This document shows, in pieces, positions 9,301 through 17,560 of a stretch of 64,000 nucleotides of DNA. The DNA is taken from contig JAXGYU010000001.1 of the NCBI GenBank assembly GCA_040772085.1, positions 2,480,001-2,544,000 of the forward strand. Reading direction: 5' to 3'. Positions within the stretch are counted from its first letter, which is position 1. Each line of letters begins with the position of its first letter. The notes under the pieces are model-generated. The model saw only the letters and a list, made by a program, of their open reading frames with translations. It was not told the DNA's origin and did not search any database. This stretch comes from JAXGMV01 sp040772085. Its GTDB lineage: Bacteria > Chloroflexota > Anaerolineae > Anaerolineales > Anaerolineaceae. Made by a program: the position numbers and the translations under genes.

Positions 9301-9780
9301 CGCAGTCTGGCGACGCCGGTCGCGGTCGAGCTGCCGCTGCCAGTCGCTATCCCGACGAACTATATCCCCGACCAGAATTTACGCCTCGGGCTTTACCGGC
9401 GTATGGCGCTGCTTAAAGATGAAGGCGATATTAACGCCATGCGCACTGAGCTAGAAGACCGTTTTGGGGCAATCCCGGAGCAGTTGGAGAACTTCCTCTA
9501 TCAGATCCGGGTCAAGCAGTTGGCGGACCAGTTGGGTCTCGCTTCAGTTTCGATGGAAGGCGGGCAGATTGTGCTGCGTTACCCGCCGCTGCCTGAAGGG
9601 AGCCAGACGCGCAACCTGCCGTTCGTCAGCAAGGAGATCCGCGCCGGGCGAAATGCCTACTGGATCGTGACCGATGACTTGTCCTGGCAGTCGGAGCTGA
9701 TGGCAGTGCTGAATACGCTGGTTGAACAGCTTGATTCTGTGCCGGCGCCGGCAGCCCCCGTCCCGGCGATGAGACGTTAG
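6346..9780 (+). CDS. mfd: Transcription-repair coupling factor Mfd
   Basis: A 1144-residue DNA translocase that removes RNA polymerase stalled at lesions and recruits UvrA. The order is a UvrB-like N-terminal module (about 1-400, with FSARGGILDYW), a CarD-like RNA polymerase-interacting domain starting near residue 455 (RMGDWVVHVDYGIGQYAGL), and a RecG-like helicase with Walker A GDVGYGKTE near 610 and Walker B IIDEEQRFG near 710. The SIIESGLDIPNANT and QLRGRVGR motifs follow, then the C-terminal TRCF domain (about 1000-1110). Length is normal (1100-1180). ATG at 6346 overlaps pth by 8 bp. It is followed by a long repeat tract and then uvrB, another nucleotide-excision-repair gene. Confidence 0.97.
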   Translation: MHDLLDRIKHSELFDDLTESLTTGANGKVLLNLSRASRLPVLSALFEQLGVPVLFVTARSDQVLSYMEELNTWLPDAARQTFPEPNPLFYERAAWGISNRNERLRTLTRFALQHHPTWRKNQPPLLVMAPVRALMTTLLPRREFLRLTRHLKLNQRMPPSGLSRELFDIGYQPVNVVSNPGEFSARGGILDYWSPAEGLPVRLEFFGDEIDTLRAFDAASQRTIRQISESVVTPAREILPVHARGVVADLDKLEEFDIPLVYPERSSLLDYLPANTVVVLDDQDYLQTVAEEIEEQAIRMRAEAVAEGVLDAAYPVPYLTWSEIDDHLHNLRTVELSAKPELITNPLGERFQSGERFGGRIKPFIDAAEAILAEGNPIHVVSRQVSRLAEIWQDHARIKNLEVSPTFSEGILREGWIFEDDDGKQIHLLTDGEVFGWEHLRSRAKPRKRTDTPETHFEDLRMGDWVVHVDYGIGQYAGLVKRILEGAEREFLLVDYAGGDQLYVPIHQADRLSRYIGPGGETPVATRLGTTEWVQSRQRVKEAVAQVAKELLELYSKRQMATGFQFQPDSPWQREMEESFPYIETADQTSAIDAVKRDMESTRPMDRLICGDVGYGKTEVAIRAAFKAVMNGKQVALLVPTTVLAQQHFETFRQRIAPFPVEIEMLSRFRTPKEQDAIIKRIAKGEVDIVIGTHRLIQDDVQFKDLGLLIIDEEQRFGVTHKEHFKKLRTEVDVLTMTATPIPRTLYMAMTGVRDISTINTPPEERLPVITHIGPYDQKLVRYAIVREMERGGQVFMVHNRVQTIHGMKLHLNQLVPDARVGVAHGQMPENQLSEVMRQFTKGDIDVLLCTSIIESGLDIPNANTLIVDRGDTFGLAQLYQLRGRVGRGAQRAYAYFFRHRKRAPTPEGLERMETIAENTQLGAGYSIAMRDLEMRGAGDMLGTRQSGYIAAVGFHLYTRMLATAVREAREGKQLDPVDQVAGEIRSLATPVAVELPLPVAIPTNYIPDQNLRLGLYRRMALLKDEGDINAMRTELEDRFGAIPEQLENFLYQIRVKQLADQLGLASVSMEGGQIVLRYPPLPEGSQTRNLPFVSKEIRAGRNAYWIVTDDLSWQSELMAVLNTLVEQLDSVPAPAAPVPAMRR

Positions 9781-10915
9781 CGCGATTAGCGCCGGAGGGG
9801 TTTAGAAATGTAGGGCGGGGACCGTATTTTGTCCCCGCCATTTCAACATATAAGCGGCGGCTCAAAGTGCGCGAGCCGCCCTACACATTCTGATCCTCCC
9901 ATACGCAGGGGAGGTGGCGCCATTGGCGCCGGAGGTGTTTAGAAATGTAGGGCGGCGACTGTCTTATGTCCCCGCCGATTCAAAATATACGGCGGCTCGA
10001 ATTAAGGGAACCGCCCTACGCGTGCTGGTCCTCCCATACGCAGGGGAGGTGGCGCCATCGGCGCCGGAGGGGTTTACGTCTTATGTCCCCGCCATTCAAC
10101 ATAAACGGCGGATCGATCCGCCCTACGCGTTCTGATCCTCCCATACGCACGGGAGGTGGCGCCATCTGCGCCGGAGGGATTTAGTAATGTAGGGCGGGGA
10201 CTGTATCTTATGTCCCCGCCGATTCAACATAAACGGCGGATCGAAGTACGCGATCCGCCCTACGCGTTCTGATCCTCCCATACGGCGGCGCCGGATCGGC
10301 GCCATTACAACATAAATGGCGGATCGAAGTACGTGATCCGCCCTACGCGACTCGAAGGGATCGACCGATGTAGGGCGGCGACTGTCTTATGTCCCCGCCG
10401 ATTCAAAATATACGGCGGATCGAAGTACGTGATCCGCCCTACGCGTTCTGATCCTCCCATACGCAGGGGAGGTGGCGCCATCGGCGCCGGAGGGGTTTTG
10501 TAAGGTGTGACGGGGACCGTCTTATGTCCGCGCCGATTCGATATAAACGGCGGATCGAAGTACGTGATCTGCCCTACGCGTTCTGATCCTCCCATACGCA
10601 GGGGAGGTGGCGCCATCGGCGCCGGAGGGGTTTTGTGATGTAGGGCGGGGACCGTCTTATGTCTCCGCCGATTCAACATATACGGTGGCTCAAAGAGCGT
10701 GAGCCGCCCTGCGCGAACTCGAAGGGATCGACCGATGTAGGGCGGGGACTGTCTTATGTCCCCGCCGATTCAAAATATACGGCGGATCGAAGTACGTGAT
10801 CCGCCCTACGCGTTCTGATCCTCCCATACGCAGGGGAGGTGGCGCCATCTGCGCCGGAGGGGTTTAGAAATGTAGGGCGGGGACCGTATTCTGTCCCCGC
10901 CGATTCACTACTTTC
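9781..10915. repeat. Composite palindromic repeat tract between mfd and uvrB
   Basis: A 1.1-kb tract with no credible gene, built from three imperfect palindromic modules. Module A (TAGGGCGGGGAC, short loop, GTCCCCGCC) begins at 9811, 9948, 10190, 10371, 10641, 10738 and 10873, with decayed copies near 10078 and 10505. Module B (GGCGGATCG, loop, GATCCGCCC) follows each A except the last. Module C (GATCCTCCC..GGGAGG joined to GGCGCC..GGCGCC, then GGAGGGGTTT) begins at 9892, 10027, 10134, 10271 (shortened), 10450, 10585 and 10817. The usual order is A-B-C with a period of 100-140 bp. Two copies have CTCGAAGGGATCGACCGATG in place of C (near 10350 and 10718). There are no unique equal-length spacers, so this is not CRISPR. 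Open frames inside it (for example 10305-10679, minus) are repeat translations. Confidence 0.9.
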
Positions 10916-11009
10916 AACCCACCCGGCCTGCGGCCACCCGCCCTACCAGAGCAGGCATATTGTATTCTCCCATTCATACAAATCAATACTCGAACAATTG
11001 ACCTATTTA

Positions 11010-11018
11010 TGCTATAAT
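11010..11018 (+). promoter_or_regulatory. Extended -10 promoter of uvrB
   Basis: TGC followed by a perfect TATAAT (11013-11018), with no well-spaced -35 hexamer. The predicted start near 11025 gives a leader of about 20 nt carrying AGAGGT (11032-11037), 8 nt before the uvrB ATG. I see no recognisable LexA box. Confidence 0.65.
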
Positions 11019-11045
11019 TCGCCGTATCATTAGAGGTATAAAACC

Positions 11046-13085
11046 ATGGAATTTCAGCTCACTTCAACCTTCAAACCAACCGGCGATCAGCCGGAGGCTA
11101 TCAAACAACTGGTGCAGGGCATCGAATCCGGGCAGCGCGATCAGGTGCTGCTGGGCGCGACCGGCACAGGCAAGACCTTCACGATCGCATCCGTCATCCA
11201 GCAGGTGCAAAAGCCCGCGCTGGTGATGGCGCATAACAAGACCCTGGCTGCCCAACTTTACGCGGAGTTCCGCGAATTCTTCCCCAACAACGCCGTCGAA
11301 TACTTCGTCTCATACTACGATTACTATCAGCCGGAAGCCTACGTCCCGCGGCATGACCTTTATATCGAAAAAGAAGTCGATATAAATGAAGAGATAGAGC
11401 GCCTGCGGCTGGCGGCGACCACCTCGCTGATCTCGCGCAAAGACGTCATCATCGTTGCCTCTGTCTCGTGCATATATGGTCTCGGCAGCCCGGAGGAATA
11501 CCTGCGGGTGGTCATCAACCTTGAAAAAGGAAAGCTCTATCGCCGTAACGCCCTGCTGCGCCAACTGGTCGAAAGCCAATATCAGCGCAATGACATGGAA
11601 CTGCGCCCCGGCACCTTCCGCGTTCGCGGGGACATATTGGAGGTGTTCCCGGCCTACGAGGAGAAGATTGCCATCAAGGTCTCTTTCTTCGGAGACGAGG
11701 TTGAACGCATCACCACATATAGCCCGCTGACCGGCGAAATCTTCACACAGCCCGACCAGGTTGATATCTATCCCGCCAAGCATTACATCGCCCAGGAAGA
11801 CCGCCTGAAGAAGGCCATCGCTGACATCGAGGAAGAACTCGAGCAGCAGATGAAATATTTCAAGGACAATGGCAAGTTGCTCGAGCTGCAGCGCATTGAA
11901 CAGCGCACCCGCTATGACCTCGAGATGCTGCGTGAGGTAGGCTACTGTTCCGGCATCGAAAACTACTCGCGCCACCTTGACCAGCGTGCTGCCGGCACGC
12001 CGCCCTGGACGCTGATGGACTTCCTCCCCAGCGACTACCTGCTGGTGATCGATGAGTCGCATATGACGGTGCCGCAAATCCGCGGCATGTATAACGGCGA
12101 CCGATCGCGCAAGACGGTGCTGGCTGAATACGGCTTCAGGCTGCCTTCAGCGCTCGACAACCGCCCGCTGACCTTTGACGAATTTGAAACCCACATGGGA
12201 CACACCATTTACACCTCCGCCACACCGGGTCCGTATGAGATGAACAAGGCGGATCAGGTGGTCGAGCAGATCATCCGCCCGACCGGCTTGATTGACCCGC
12301 AGGTCGAGGTCAAGCCGATCAAAGGCCAGGTCGATGACCTGGTGGAACAAATCAAGGAACGCGTGATGGCGGGTGAACGCGTGCTGGTGACGACCCTGAC
12401 CAAACGCATGGCTGAAGATCTCTCGGACTATCTTGTGGAGCTGGGCATCAAGGTGCATTATCTGCATTCCGAGGTCGAGACTCTCGAGCGCATCAGCATC
12501 TTGCGGGACCTGCGCATGGGCGTCTTCGACGTGCTGGTAGGCATCAACCTGCTGCGTGAAGGACTGGACCTGCCTGAGGTCTCGATGGTTGCCATTCTGG
12601 ACGCGGACAAGGAAGGTTTCCTGCGCTCCGATACGGCACTGATCCAGACGATAGGCCGCGCGGCGCGGCATGTGCACGGCAAGGTTATCATGTACGCTGA
12701 CAAAATCACCGGTGCCATGCGCACCGCGATCGACGAAACCAACCGCCGGCGTGAGAAACAGGATCGATACAACAAGGAACATGGCATCGAGCCGGCCAGC
12801 ATTATCAAGGCTATCCACGATCTGACGGATCGGGTAGCGCTGGGCAGCAGCATGGCCGAGGAAAAGGGCAGCTATCGTGCGTCTGCCGGCCCGATCCCGC
12901 GCGACGAACTGCGCCGGCTGATCTCCGAGATGGACAAGCAGATGAAGGAAGCCGCCAAAGCGCTTGAGTTTGAACGCGCTGCCTTGATGCGCGATCAGAT
13001 TATCGAGATGCGAACCTTGCTGGCGGAAGAAACGAATGCCGGGCCATATGCCAAGATTCAGATTATTGCCGGCATTGAGAATTAG
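11046..13085 (+). CDS. uvrB: Excinuclease ABC subunit B
   Basis: A 679-residue damage-verification helicase of nucleotide excision repair; it is loaded by UvrA and recruits UvrC. Visible are Walker A GATGTGKTFTIA (about 37-48), the beta-hairpin YFVSYYDYYQPEAYVP (about 88-103) that inserts between DNA strands, the DESH box (VIDESHM), helicase motifs TTLTKRMAEDL, INLLREGLDLPE and QTIGRAARH, and a C-terminal UVR domain (about 620-660) that contacts UvrC. Length and motif order are normal. ATG at 11046 has AGAGGT at good distance. Its stop abuts the stop of the convergent acylphosphatase gene. Confidence 0.98.
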   Translation: MEFQLTSTFKPTGDQPEAIKQLVQGIESGQRDQVLLGATGTGKTFTIASVIQQVQKPALVMAHNKTLAAQLYAEFREFFPNNAVEYFVSYYDYYQPEAYVPRHDLYIEKEVDINEEIERLRLAATTSLISRKDVIIVASVSCIYGLGSPEEYLRVVINLEKGKLYRRNALLRQLVESQYQRNDMELRPGTFRVRGDILEVFPAYEEKIAIKVSFFGDEVERITTYSPLTGEIFTQPDQVDIYPAKHYIAQEDRLKKAIADIEEELEQQMKYFKDNGKLLELQRIEQRTRYDLEMLREVGYCSGIENYSRHLDQRAAGTPPWTLMDFLPSDYLLVIDESHMTVPQIRGMYNGDRSRKTVLAEYGFRLPSALDNRPLTFDEFETHMGHTIYTSATPGPYEMNKADQVVEQIIRPTGLIDPQVEVKPIKGQVDDLVEQIKERVMAGERVLVTTLTKRMAEDLSDYLVELGIKVHYLHSEVETLERISILRDLRMGVFDVLVGINLLREGLDLPEVSMVAILDADKEGFLRSDTALIQTIGRAARHVHGKVIMYADKITGAMRTAIDETNRRREKQDRYNKEHGIEPASIIKAIHDLTDRVALGSSMAEEKGSYRASAGPIPRDELRRLISEMDKQMKEAAKALEFERAALMRDQIIEMRTLLAEETNAGPYAKIQIIAGIEN

Positions 13086-13394
13086 TTAGACGCTGACCGC
13101 GACGATAAATCGTTCGAATTCCCCGCTGGCATCTGACCAGCGTACTTTTATATCGCTGACGAATGCGGATCGAGGTCCCTGGCGCAAGGCGGCCAGCAGC
13201 TGTCCCAGCTCGCGCGGGCTGCCTTCAGCGCATACCTCGACCTCGCCGCTGTAGTGATTGCGTACCCAGCCGGTCAGCCCCAGCGCGTTGGCTTTGTCAA
13301 GCACAAAGTAACGAAAGCCTACGCCCTGCACCCTGCCTTCCACGATAGCGTGCAGCCTTTGACCTTGCGCTTGATCGTTCTGCGTGCCTTCCAT
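13086..13394 (-). CDS. acyP: Acylphosphatase
   Basis: A small cytosolic enzyme (102 residues) hydrolysing carboxyl-phosphate bonds in acyl phosphates. The conserved signatures are GRVQGVGFRYFV (phosphate loop with catalytic Arg), GLTGWVRNHYSGEVEV (catalytic Asn in WVRN) and AEG. About 10 residues precede the conserved core. It lies tail to tail with uvrB (stops adjacent). Upstream it is separated from the HEAT-repeat gene by a terminator (13434-13472), so it probably has its own promoter in the short gap 13395-13433. Confidence 0.95.
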   Translation of the reverse strand: MEGTQNDQAQGQRLHAIVEGRVQGVGFRYFVLDKANALGLTGWVRNHYSGEVEVCAEGSPRELGQLLAALRQGPRSAFVSDIKVRWSDASGEFERFIVAVSV

Positions 13395-13433
13395 ATTGCT
13401 AATTCTACCCCGCCCATCCGTTCGAAATGGGAT

Positions 13434-13472
13434 AAAAAAAACCTGCCCCGATGTGCGATGACTTCGGGGCAG
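13434..13472 (-). terminator. Intrinsic terminator of the HEAT-repeat/protease operon
   Basis: A 9-bp GC-rich stem (CTGCCCCGA, 13443-13451, with 13464-13472) and a 12-nt loop, followed on the minus strand by eight T (complement of 13434-13441). It ends the leftward transcript of the gene at 13494-14549. Confidence 0.9.
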
Positions 13473-13493
13473 CTAAAAGCTTCTTATTTTTGG

Positions 13494-14549
13494 TTATTCC
13501 TTTTTCTTGCTGCTCTTTTTCGGCTTTGCCGGCTTCTTGGCTTCTTCCTCAGGTTCTTCCAGACTGGAGAGGTCGGCATCCGCCAGGTCGATGTCCAGCA
13601 GCTCGAAGTTCGCCAGACCCTCGGTCAGGTCCAGGTTTTCGAGCGCCTCCGAGAGATAGCTTTCGTCCTGCTCGTTCTCAGCCTTTTCCATCAGCCGCAC
13701 CAGCGTCTCGCGCACCAGGTCACCGCCAATTTGGGAGACCGCCCAGATAGCCGCGTCGCGCACATCGATATCCAGATCCTCATCTGCCTCGAGCAGCTCG
13801 ATCAGCAGAGGACGGGCGTTGCGTAATTCCAGTTCACCCGCTGCCTTGACCGCCTCAAATTGCAGGTCGCTGTTGGCGTCCTTGAGGTGGGTGAGCACGG
13901 TGCTTTCCCAACGGTCATCTGCCGAACGTCCCATCGCGATCAGCGAACTCAGCTTCCACTCGGGATCGGCTGCCATGTAGGCGTTCGTGATCAGCGCCTG
14001 TGCTTCGGGCCGGCTGGAGTAACCAATGGCTTCCAGCGCGCGCCTGCGTGTGTGATGGCTGGCATCTTCAGTCACGAGCCGGAGCAGTGTTTCTTCAACG
14101 CGCTCCAGCCGGTCGGCGTCGATTTCATCCAGTTCACCGAGGTAGACAAAATGCCCCAGGGCGTAAGCGGCAGCCGAGCGCACTTCCTCACTGGTATCGT
14201 CGGAAGCCAGTTTAATGAACTCATTGATCAGCCTGATGCTGTCGCACTCACGCAACAAACGGATAGCACTGATTTTTACTTCAGGATCCGCGTCTTTGAG
14301 GGCGAAACGCGCGAAATCATCGAAATTGACCAGCGTGTTGAGTTCAATCTCTTCGTCCAGATCCCGCAGCAGTTTGCGCCGGCGTTTCAGGTCGATCGAT
14401 TCCCAGGTACCCTCAAGCACTTTAATTTCTGCCGGCGACAGGTCTGAAAATCTTTCGAGGTATTTCGCCGGAAAGGCGTGCGCTTTATTGCCGAGTGCTT
14501 CGACAATCTGATTGAATGGAATAGCGGGTTTGATTGGTTCTTCGCTCAT
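13494..14549 (-). CDS. HEAT-repeat protein
   Basis: A 351-residue alpha-helical repeat protein without signal peptide or membrane segment. From about residue 60 to 290 it contains several two-helix repeats of about 35 residues with the HEAT/PBS-lyase style (for example DPEVKISAIRLLRECD, SEEVRSAAAYALGHFV, HTRRRALEAIGYS, NSDLQFEAVKAAGELE, DIDVRDAAIWAVSQIGG). The C-terminus is acidic, then Lys-rich (KKPAKPKKSSKKKE). Such folds are protein-binding scaffolds; no catalytic residues of bilin lyases can be claimed. It lies 11 bp downstream of the site-2 protease gene on the same strand, so they are probably cotranscribed. Its function is unknown. Confidence 0.8.
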   Translation of the reverse strand: MSEEPIKPAIPFNQIVEALGNKAHAFPAKYLERFSDLSPAEIKVLEGTWESIDLKRRRKLLRDLDEEIELNTLVNFDDFARFALKDADPEVKISAIRLLRECDSIRLINEFIKLASDDTSEEVRSAAAYALGHFVYLGELDEIDADRLERVEETLLRLVTEDASHHTRRRALEAIGYSSRPEAQALITNAYMAADPEWKLSSLIAMGRSADDRWESTVLTHLKDANSDLQFEAVKAAGELELRNARPLLIELLEADEDLDIDVRDAAIWAVSQIGGDLVRETLVRLMEKAENEQDESYLSEALENLDLTEGLANFELLDIDLADADLSSLEEPEEEAKKPAKPKKSSKKKE

Positions 14550-14560
14550 GGGTCCTCTTA

Positions 14561-15655
14561 TTACTTTGGCAATGTCACCGGGTTGAAGATGTCCTGGAAG
14601 GTCACGAACACCATCAAGCCGATTAATAGGAAGAACCCGACCATGTGGATGAGGTTCTCATATTTGGCAGGGACGCGCTTGCCGAACAGCAGCTCGGGGA
14701 TCAGAAACAGGATACGCCCGCCATCGAGCGCCGGCAGGGGCAGCAGGTTGGTCATGCCCAGCGCGATCGAGAGCATTGCCATCAGCGCCAGGGTGCTGAC
14801 CGCGGGGGTCGCGCCGCCTTGCGCCTGGGTGGTTTCGACATCCTGCTCACGCGCGCTCTGGTAGAAGTTGAAAATGGAGACAGGTCCGACCACGCGCGAT
14901 TCTTCGGGCGAGAGTCTGCCCATGATCAGTTGCACCGGCGCGGTGAAGATCGTCTTTGCCTGATCGAGCGAAACTTGGGTGGCAATCGGCAGCGCTTGGA
15001 TAAAGTTGATATCCGTCACAGGGTTGCCCATGACGATCCCCAGCGCACCTTCACCTTGGGGCGGATTCTCACGCGGTGTCATTTTCGCGGTAATTTCCTG
15101 ACCGTCGCGGGTATAGACAACCGTGATTTCTTTGCCTTTATTCTCCTGCACCAGTGCTGAAAGCGTGTTGATGTGATCAACCGGCGTGCCGTTGATGCTC
15201 TTGATAATGTCATTGGTTTGAAGACCAGCTACAGCGGCGGGGGAGTTCGGCGCGGTCTCAAAAATCTGGACGACGCTGGTATTCGGCGCGCCGGTTTGCA
15301 TAAAGACGAACGCGAACAGTACGATGCCGGTCAGGACATTCATGATCGGACCAGCGCTGAAGACCATCAGCCGCGCCCAGGGGCTGGCGGCTGCCAGACC
15401 GCCGGTTTCACCGGGGTCATTTTCCCCTTTGGGGCGGACGAAGGCGCCGAAAGGAATCCAGTTGAGGGTAAATTCGATGCCCTTGAATTCGAACAGCTTT
15501 GCCAGTCGGGGCGGGAAGCCAAAACCAAATTCTTCGACCTTTACCTTGGCCGCGAGTGACGCGATCAAATGGCCAAACTCGTGCAGGAAGATCAAAACCC
15601 CCAGCGAGAGGATGAATTCCAGAATGACGATTGGTGTACTCAGATTATTGAACAT
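14561..15655 (-). CDS. rseP: Site-2 intramembrane metalloprotease (M50, RseP family)
   Basis: A 364-residue membrane protease that cleaves membrane-anchored regulators within the bilayer. The zinc motif HEFGH lies at about residues 25-29 in the first helix. A characteristic FGFGFPPRLAKLF and NWIPFGAFVRPKGE segment follows. One PDZ domain occupies about 125-210 (SPAAVAGLQTNDIIKSINGTPV), and the second catalytic motif LPALDGGRILF (zinc-ligand Asp) is near 300-310. Length is at the short end for RseP, which has two PDZ domains in E. coli but one in many bacteria. No anti-sigma factor substrate is adjacent. It precedes the HEAT-repeat gene and has an extended -10 promoter at 15743-15771. Confidence 0.92.
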   Translation of the reverse strand: MFNNLSTPIVILEFILSLGVLIFLHEFGHLIASLAAKVKVEEFGFGFPPRLAKLFEFKGIEFTLNWIPFGAFVRPKGENDPGETGGLAAASPWARLMVFSAGPIMNVLTGIVLFAFVFMQTGAPNTSVVQIFETAPNSPAAVAGLQTNDIIKSINGTPVDHINTLSALVQENKGKEITVVYTRDGQEITAKMTPRENPPQGEGALGIVMGNPVTDINFIQALPIATQVSLDQAKTIFTAPVQLIMGRLSPEESRVVGPVSIFNFYQSAREQDVETTQAQGGATPAVSTLALMAMLSIALGMTNLLPLPALDGGRILFLIPELLFGKRVPAKYENLIHMVGFFLLIGLMVFVTFQDIFNPVTLPK

Positions 15656-15742
15656 CTAACAAATTTCCTTATCTGTAATGAGTCAAGTATGCCTCACGCG
15701 TATTAATACTTGATTAACGCGCGGCAGACTGATTCTGTTCGC

Positions 15743-15771
15743 ATTATAGCAATTTTTGCACTGAATTTCAC
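15743..15771 (-). promoter_or_regulatory. Promoter of the rseP/HEAT operon
   Basis: On the minus strand, GTGAAA (15771-15766), a 17-bp spacer and TATAAT (15748-15743) preceded by TGC, which is an extended -10. The -35 region overlaps the last codons of the upstream decarboxylase gene. The predicted leader is about 80 nt. Confidence 0.6.
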
Positions 15772-16751
15772 GGGGAAGGAATCAAACGCGCCGCGCCGCC
15801 AACCGGCGAGGCGAGCACCTGCGTGATGCCGGGAATGTCGCATAATCGCGCGGTAATCAGGTCCACCTGACCCGCCAGCGTGATGACATGCACATTGGCG
15901 CCAGCATCCAGCGTATAGAAGGCGGGCAGCCCGAGCTGACGCCAGGAGGTCACGGCTTTCATGATGGTCAGGGAAGCGGGCGCCCAATAGAACAGTGACG
16001 GGTTGGAGGTCATCATCACAGCGTGCATCAGGTTGCTGTCCAGTTCAGCCACCTCTGCCAGCGCCAAGAAATCCCGCTCGAGAATGGCGTTACGGCAGCG
16101 TTCAAGCCGCACTGATGCCGAGTCGACCCGGGCCTGTTGCAGCGGGCTGCTGCTTGCCAGCGCGTGCCCCTGTGTGGAGCCGGTTGGTTTGTGCTCGGAC
16201 TCGATGACCGCGATCAGATCAACCAGCTCCCAGTGGGAGGCGGGCGCGATGCTGCGGGCGTAGGAGTCGTGATCAGCGCTGCCCGGATGCCACTCAACGA
16301 AACCATCCGGAATGGAGCGGCTGGCTGATCCCGACCCGCGGCGGGCGAGCCGTGAGAGTGCTGACTCGTCGAGCGCAAGGCCCAGGGCACTCGATGCCGC
16401 CAGGCTCAATGCCGCGAAGGCAGACGCGGAGGAAGCGATGCCGGCACCCGTCGGAAAGCTGTTGTTGCTGGCAACCGCCGCACGCGTCGTTACGCCCGCC
16501 ATCTGGCGCGCCAGGTCCAGCAGGTCGCTGACCCGATTCAATGCCGCGCCAGTGACAGCGCTGCCATTCAGCTCAAGGGTGTCATCGGATAATTCAGCGT
16601 CGAATCGTACGGTCGTGCGGGTCACGAGGCTGCTGAGGTTCATCGAGATCGAACCGTTTTGCGGCAGTCGCAGCGCGTCATCACGGTTGCCCCAGTATTT
16701 GATGAAGGCAATGTTGGGATGGGCGATCGCCGATGCTGTCATTTTGTCCAT
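15768..16751 (-). CDS. mvaD: Mevalonate-pathway decarboxylase (diphosphomevalonate or phosphomevalonate decarboxylase)
   Basis: A 327-residue GHMP-superfamily enzyme making isopentenyl (di)phosphate by ATP-dependent decarboxylation. Family signatures are AHPNIAFIKYWGNRDD near the N-terminus, the ATP loop SFPTGAGIASSASAFAALS (about 96-114), GSGSASRSIPDGFVEW (about 136-151) and the catalytic-Asp region TLDAGANVHV near the C-terminus. Chloroflexota are known to include a bacterium (Roseiflexus) whose homologue acts on phosphomevalonate rather than the diphosphate. The substrate here is therefore open. No other mevalonate-pathway gene is in the window. It is divergent from sdhB with a 59-bp gap holding AT-rich -10-like sequences for both directions. 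Confidence 0.88.
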   Translation of the reverse strand: MDKMTASAIAHPNIAFIKYWGNRDDALRLPQNGSISMNLSSLVTRTTVRFDAELSDDTLELNGSAVTGAALNRVSDLLDLARQMAGVTTRAAVASNNSFPTGAGIASSASAFAALSLAASSALGLALDESALSRLARRGSGSASRSIPDGFVEWHPGSADHDSYARSIAPASHWELVDLIAVIESEHKPTGSTQGHALASSSPLQQARVDSASVRLERCRNAILERDFLALAEVAELDSNLMHAVMMTSNPSLFYWAPASLTIMKAVTSWRQLGLPAFYTLDAGANVHVITLAGQVDLITARLCDIPGITQVLASPVGGAARLIPSP

Positions 16752-16810
16752 AGGCTTATAATAATACTACGAGCTGAACCCCGTCACACATCCCGTACTG
16801 TGGAGAGAAT

Positions 16811-17560
16811 ATGCCCGCGACCTGGGAGATTCGTTTGCTTGTCTCGCGTCAAAAAGGCAGCGAAAAGCCACATTTCCAGACCTTCACCCTGACCGTCGAC
16901 CCCGATGAATATGTCCTCGATGCGGTCGAGCGGCTCTGGGCGTTTCATGACCGTTCGCTGGTGTTCCGTCACGCCTGTCACCATTCCACCTGCGGCGCCT
17001 GCGCCATGCTGGTCAACGGCGTGGAAAAACTGACCTGCATCACACCGATTTCATCGGTCGTGAAGAATGGCGGCACGCTCAAGCTGGAGCCGCTGCGAAA
17101 CTTCAAAGTGGTCAGCGATCTGGCGGTCGATATGGGACCCTTTTACGAAAACATGGAAACGGTCAAAGCCAGCCAGGTGTTGAAGCTCGATCAGGCGCGA
17201 AAGGGGTATGAAGCCGCAACCTTCCCCGAAGATGAATCGTATGAGCGCCTGGTGGATTGTATCGAATGCGGCATGTGCGTCAGCGCCTGTCCGATAGCGC
17301 TCACCTCGGCTGAATATGTCGGTCCCGCTGTACTCGCTGGCGCCCAGCAAACCTTGTTTTGCGGACCTGATCCCCAGGTAGTTGATCGGGTGAATAGTGC
17401 CAGCGGTGCCTGGCGCTGTCATAGCGCCTATGAATGTACTGAGGTCTGCCCTTCGCATGTCGACCCCGGCTGGCGCATCATGGATTTGCGCCGCAGGTTG
17501 ATTCGCAGCCGGATCATGCGTTTGTTTGGCCTGGAGAAAGAGGCAAGCCATGCCAGGTAG
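16811..17560 (+). CDS. sdhB: Succinate dehydrogenase/fumarate reductase iron-sulfur subunit
   Basis: The 249-residue electron-transfer subunit that passes electrons from the flavoprotein to quinone at the membrane. The plant-type [2Fe-2S] ligands are C56, C61, C64 and C76 (HACHHSTCGACAM). The C-terminal ferredoxin domain carries CIECGMCVSACP (C150, 153, 156, 160) and CHSAYECTEVCP (C203, 209, 213). ATG at 16811 follows GGAGAG. The gene overlaps sdhC by 11 bp. The order B-C-D continues downstream, but no flavoprotein (SdhA) gene is found on either side. Confidence 0.95.
   Translation: MPATWEIRLLVSRQKGSEKPHFQTFTLTVDPDEYVLDAVERLWAFHDRSLVFRHACHHSTCGACAMLVNGVEKLTCITPISSVVKNGGTLKLEPLRNFKVVSDLAVDMGPFYENMETVKASQVLKLDQARKGYEAATFPEDESYERLVDCIECGMCVSACPIALTSAEYVGPAVLAGAQQTLFCGPDPQVVDRVNSASGAWRCHSAYECTEVCPSHVDPGWRIMDLRRRLIRSRIMRLFGLEKEASHAR

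Noticed and set aside
10305..10679. Open reading frame of 124 codons (minus), and similar frames across 9914-10679
   Set aside because: They translate the palindromic repeat modules. The products repeat DPPF, LNRRGHK and PPLRMGGSER motifs in step with the DNA repeat, and no ribosome sites or homologous features are seen.
9781..10915. Possible CRISPR array
   Set aside because: Units are composite palindromes of 100-140 bp that abut one another. There are no short identical repeats with unique, equal-length spacers and no cas genes.
11310..12077. 255-codon frame antisense to uvrB
   Set aside because: Fully contained in uvrB; no promoter or ribosome site; the composition mirrors the sense codons.
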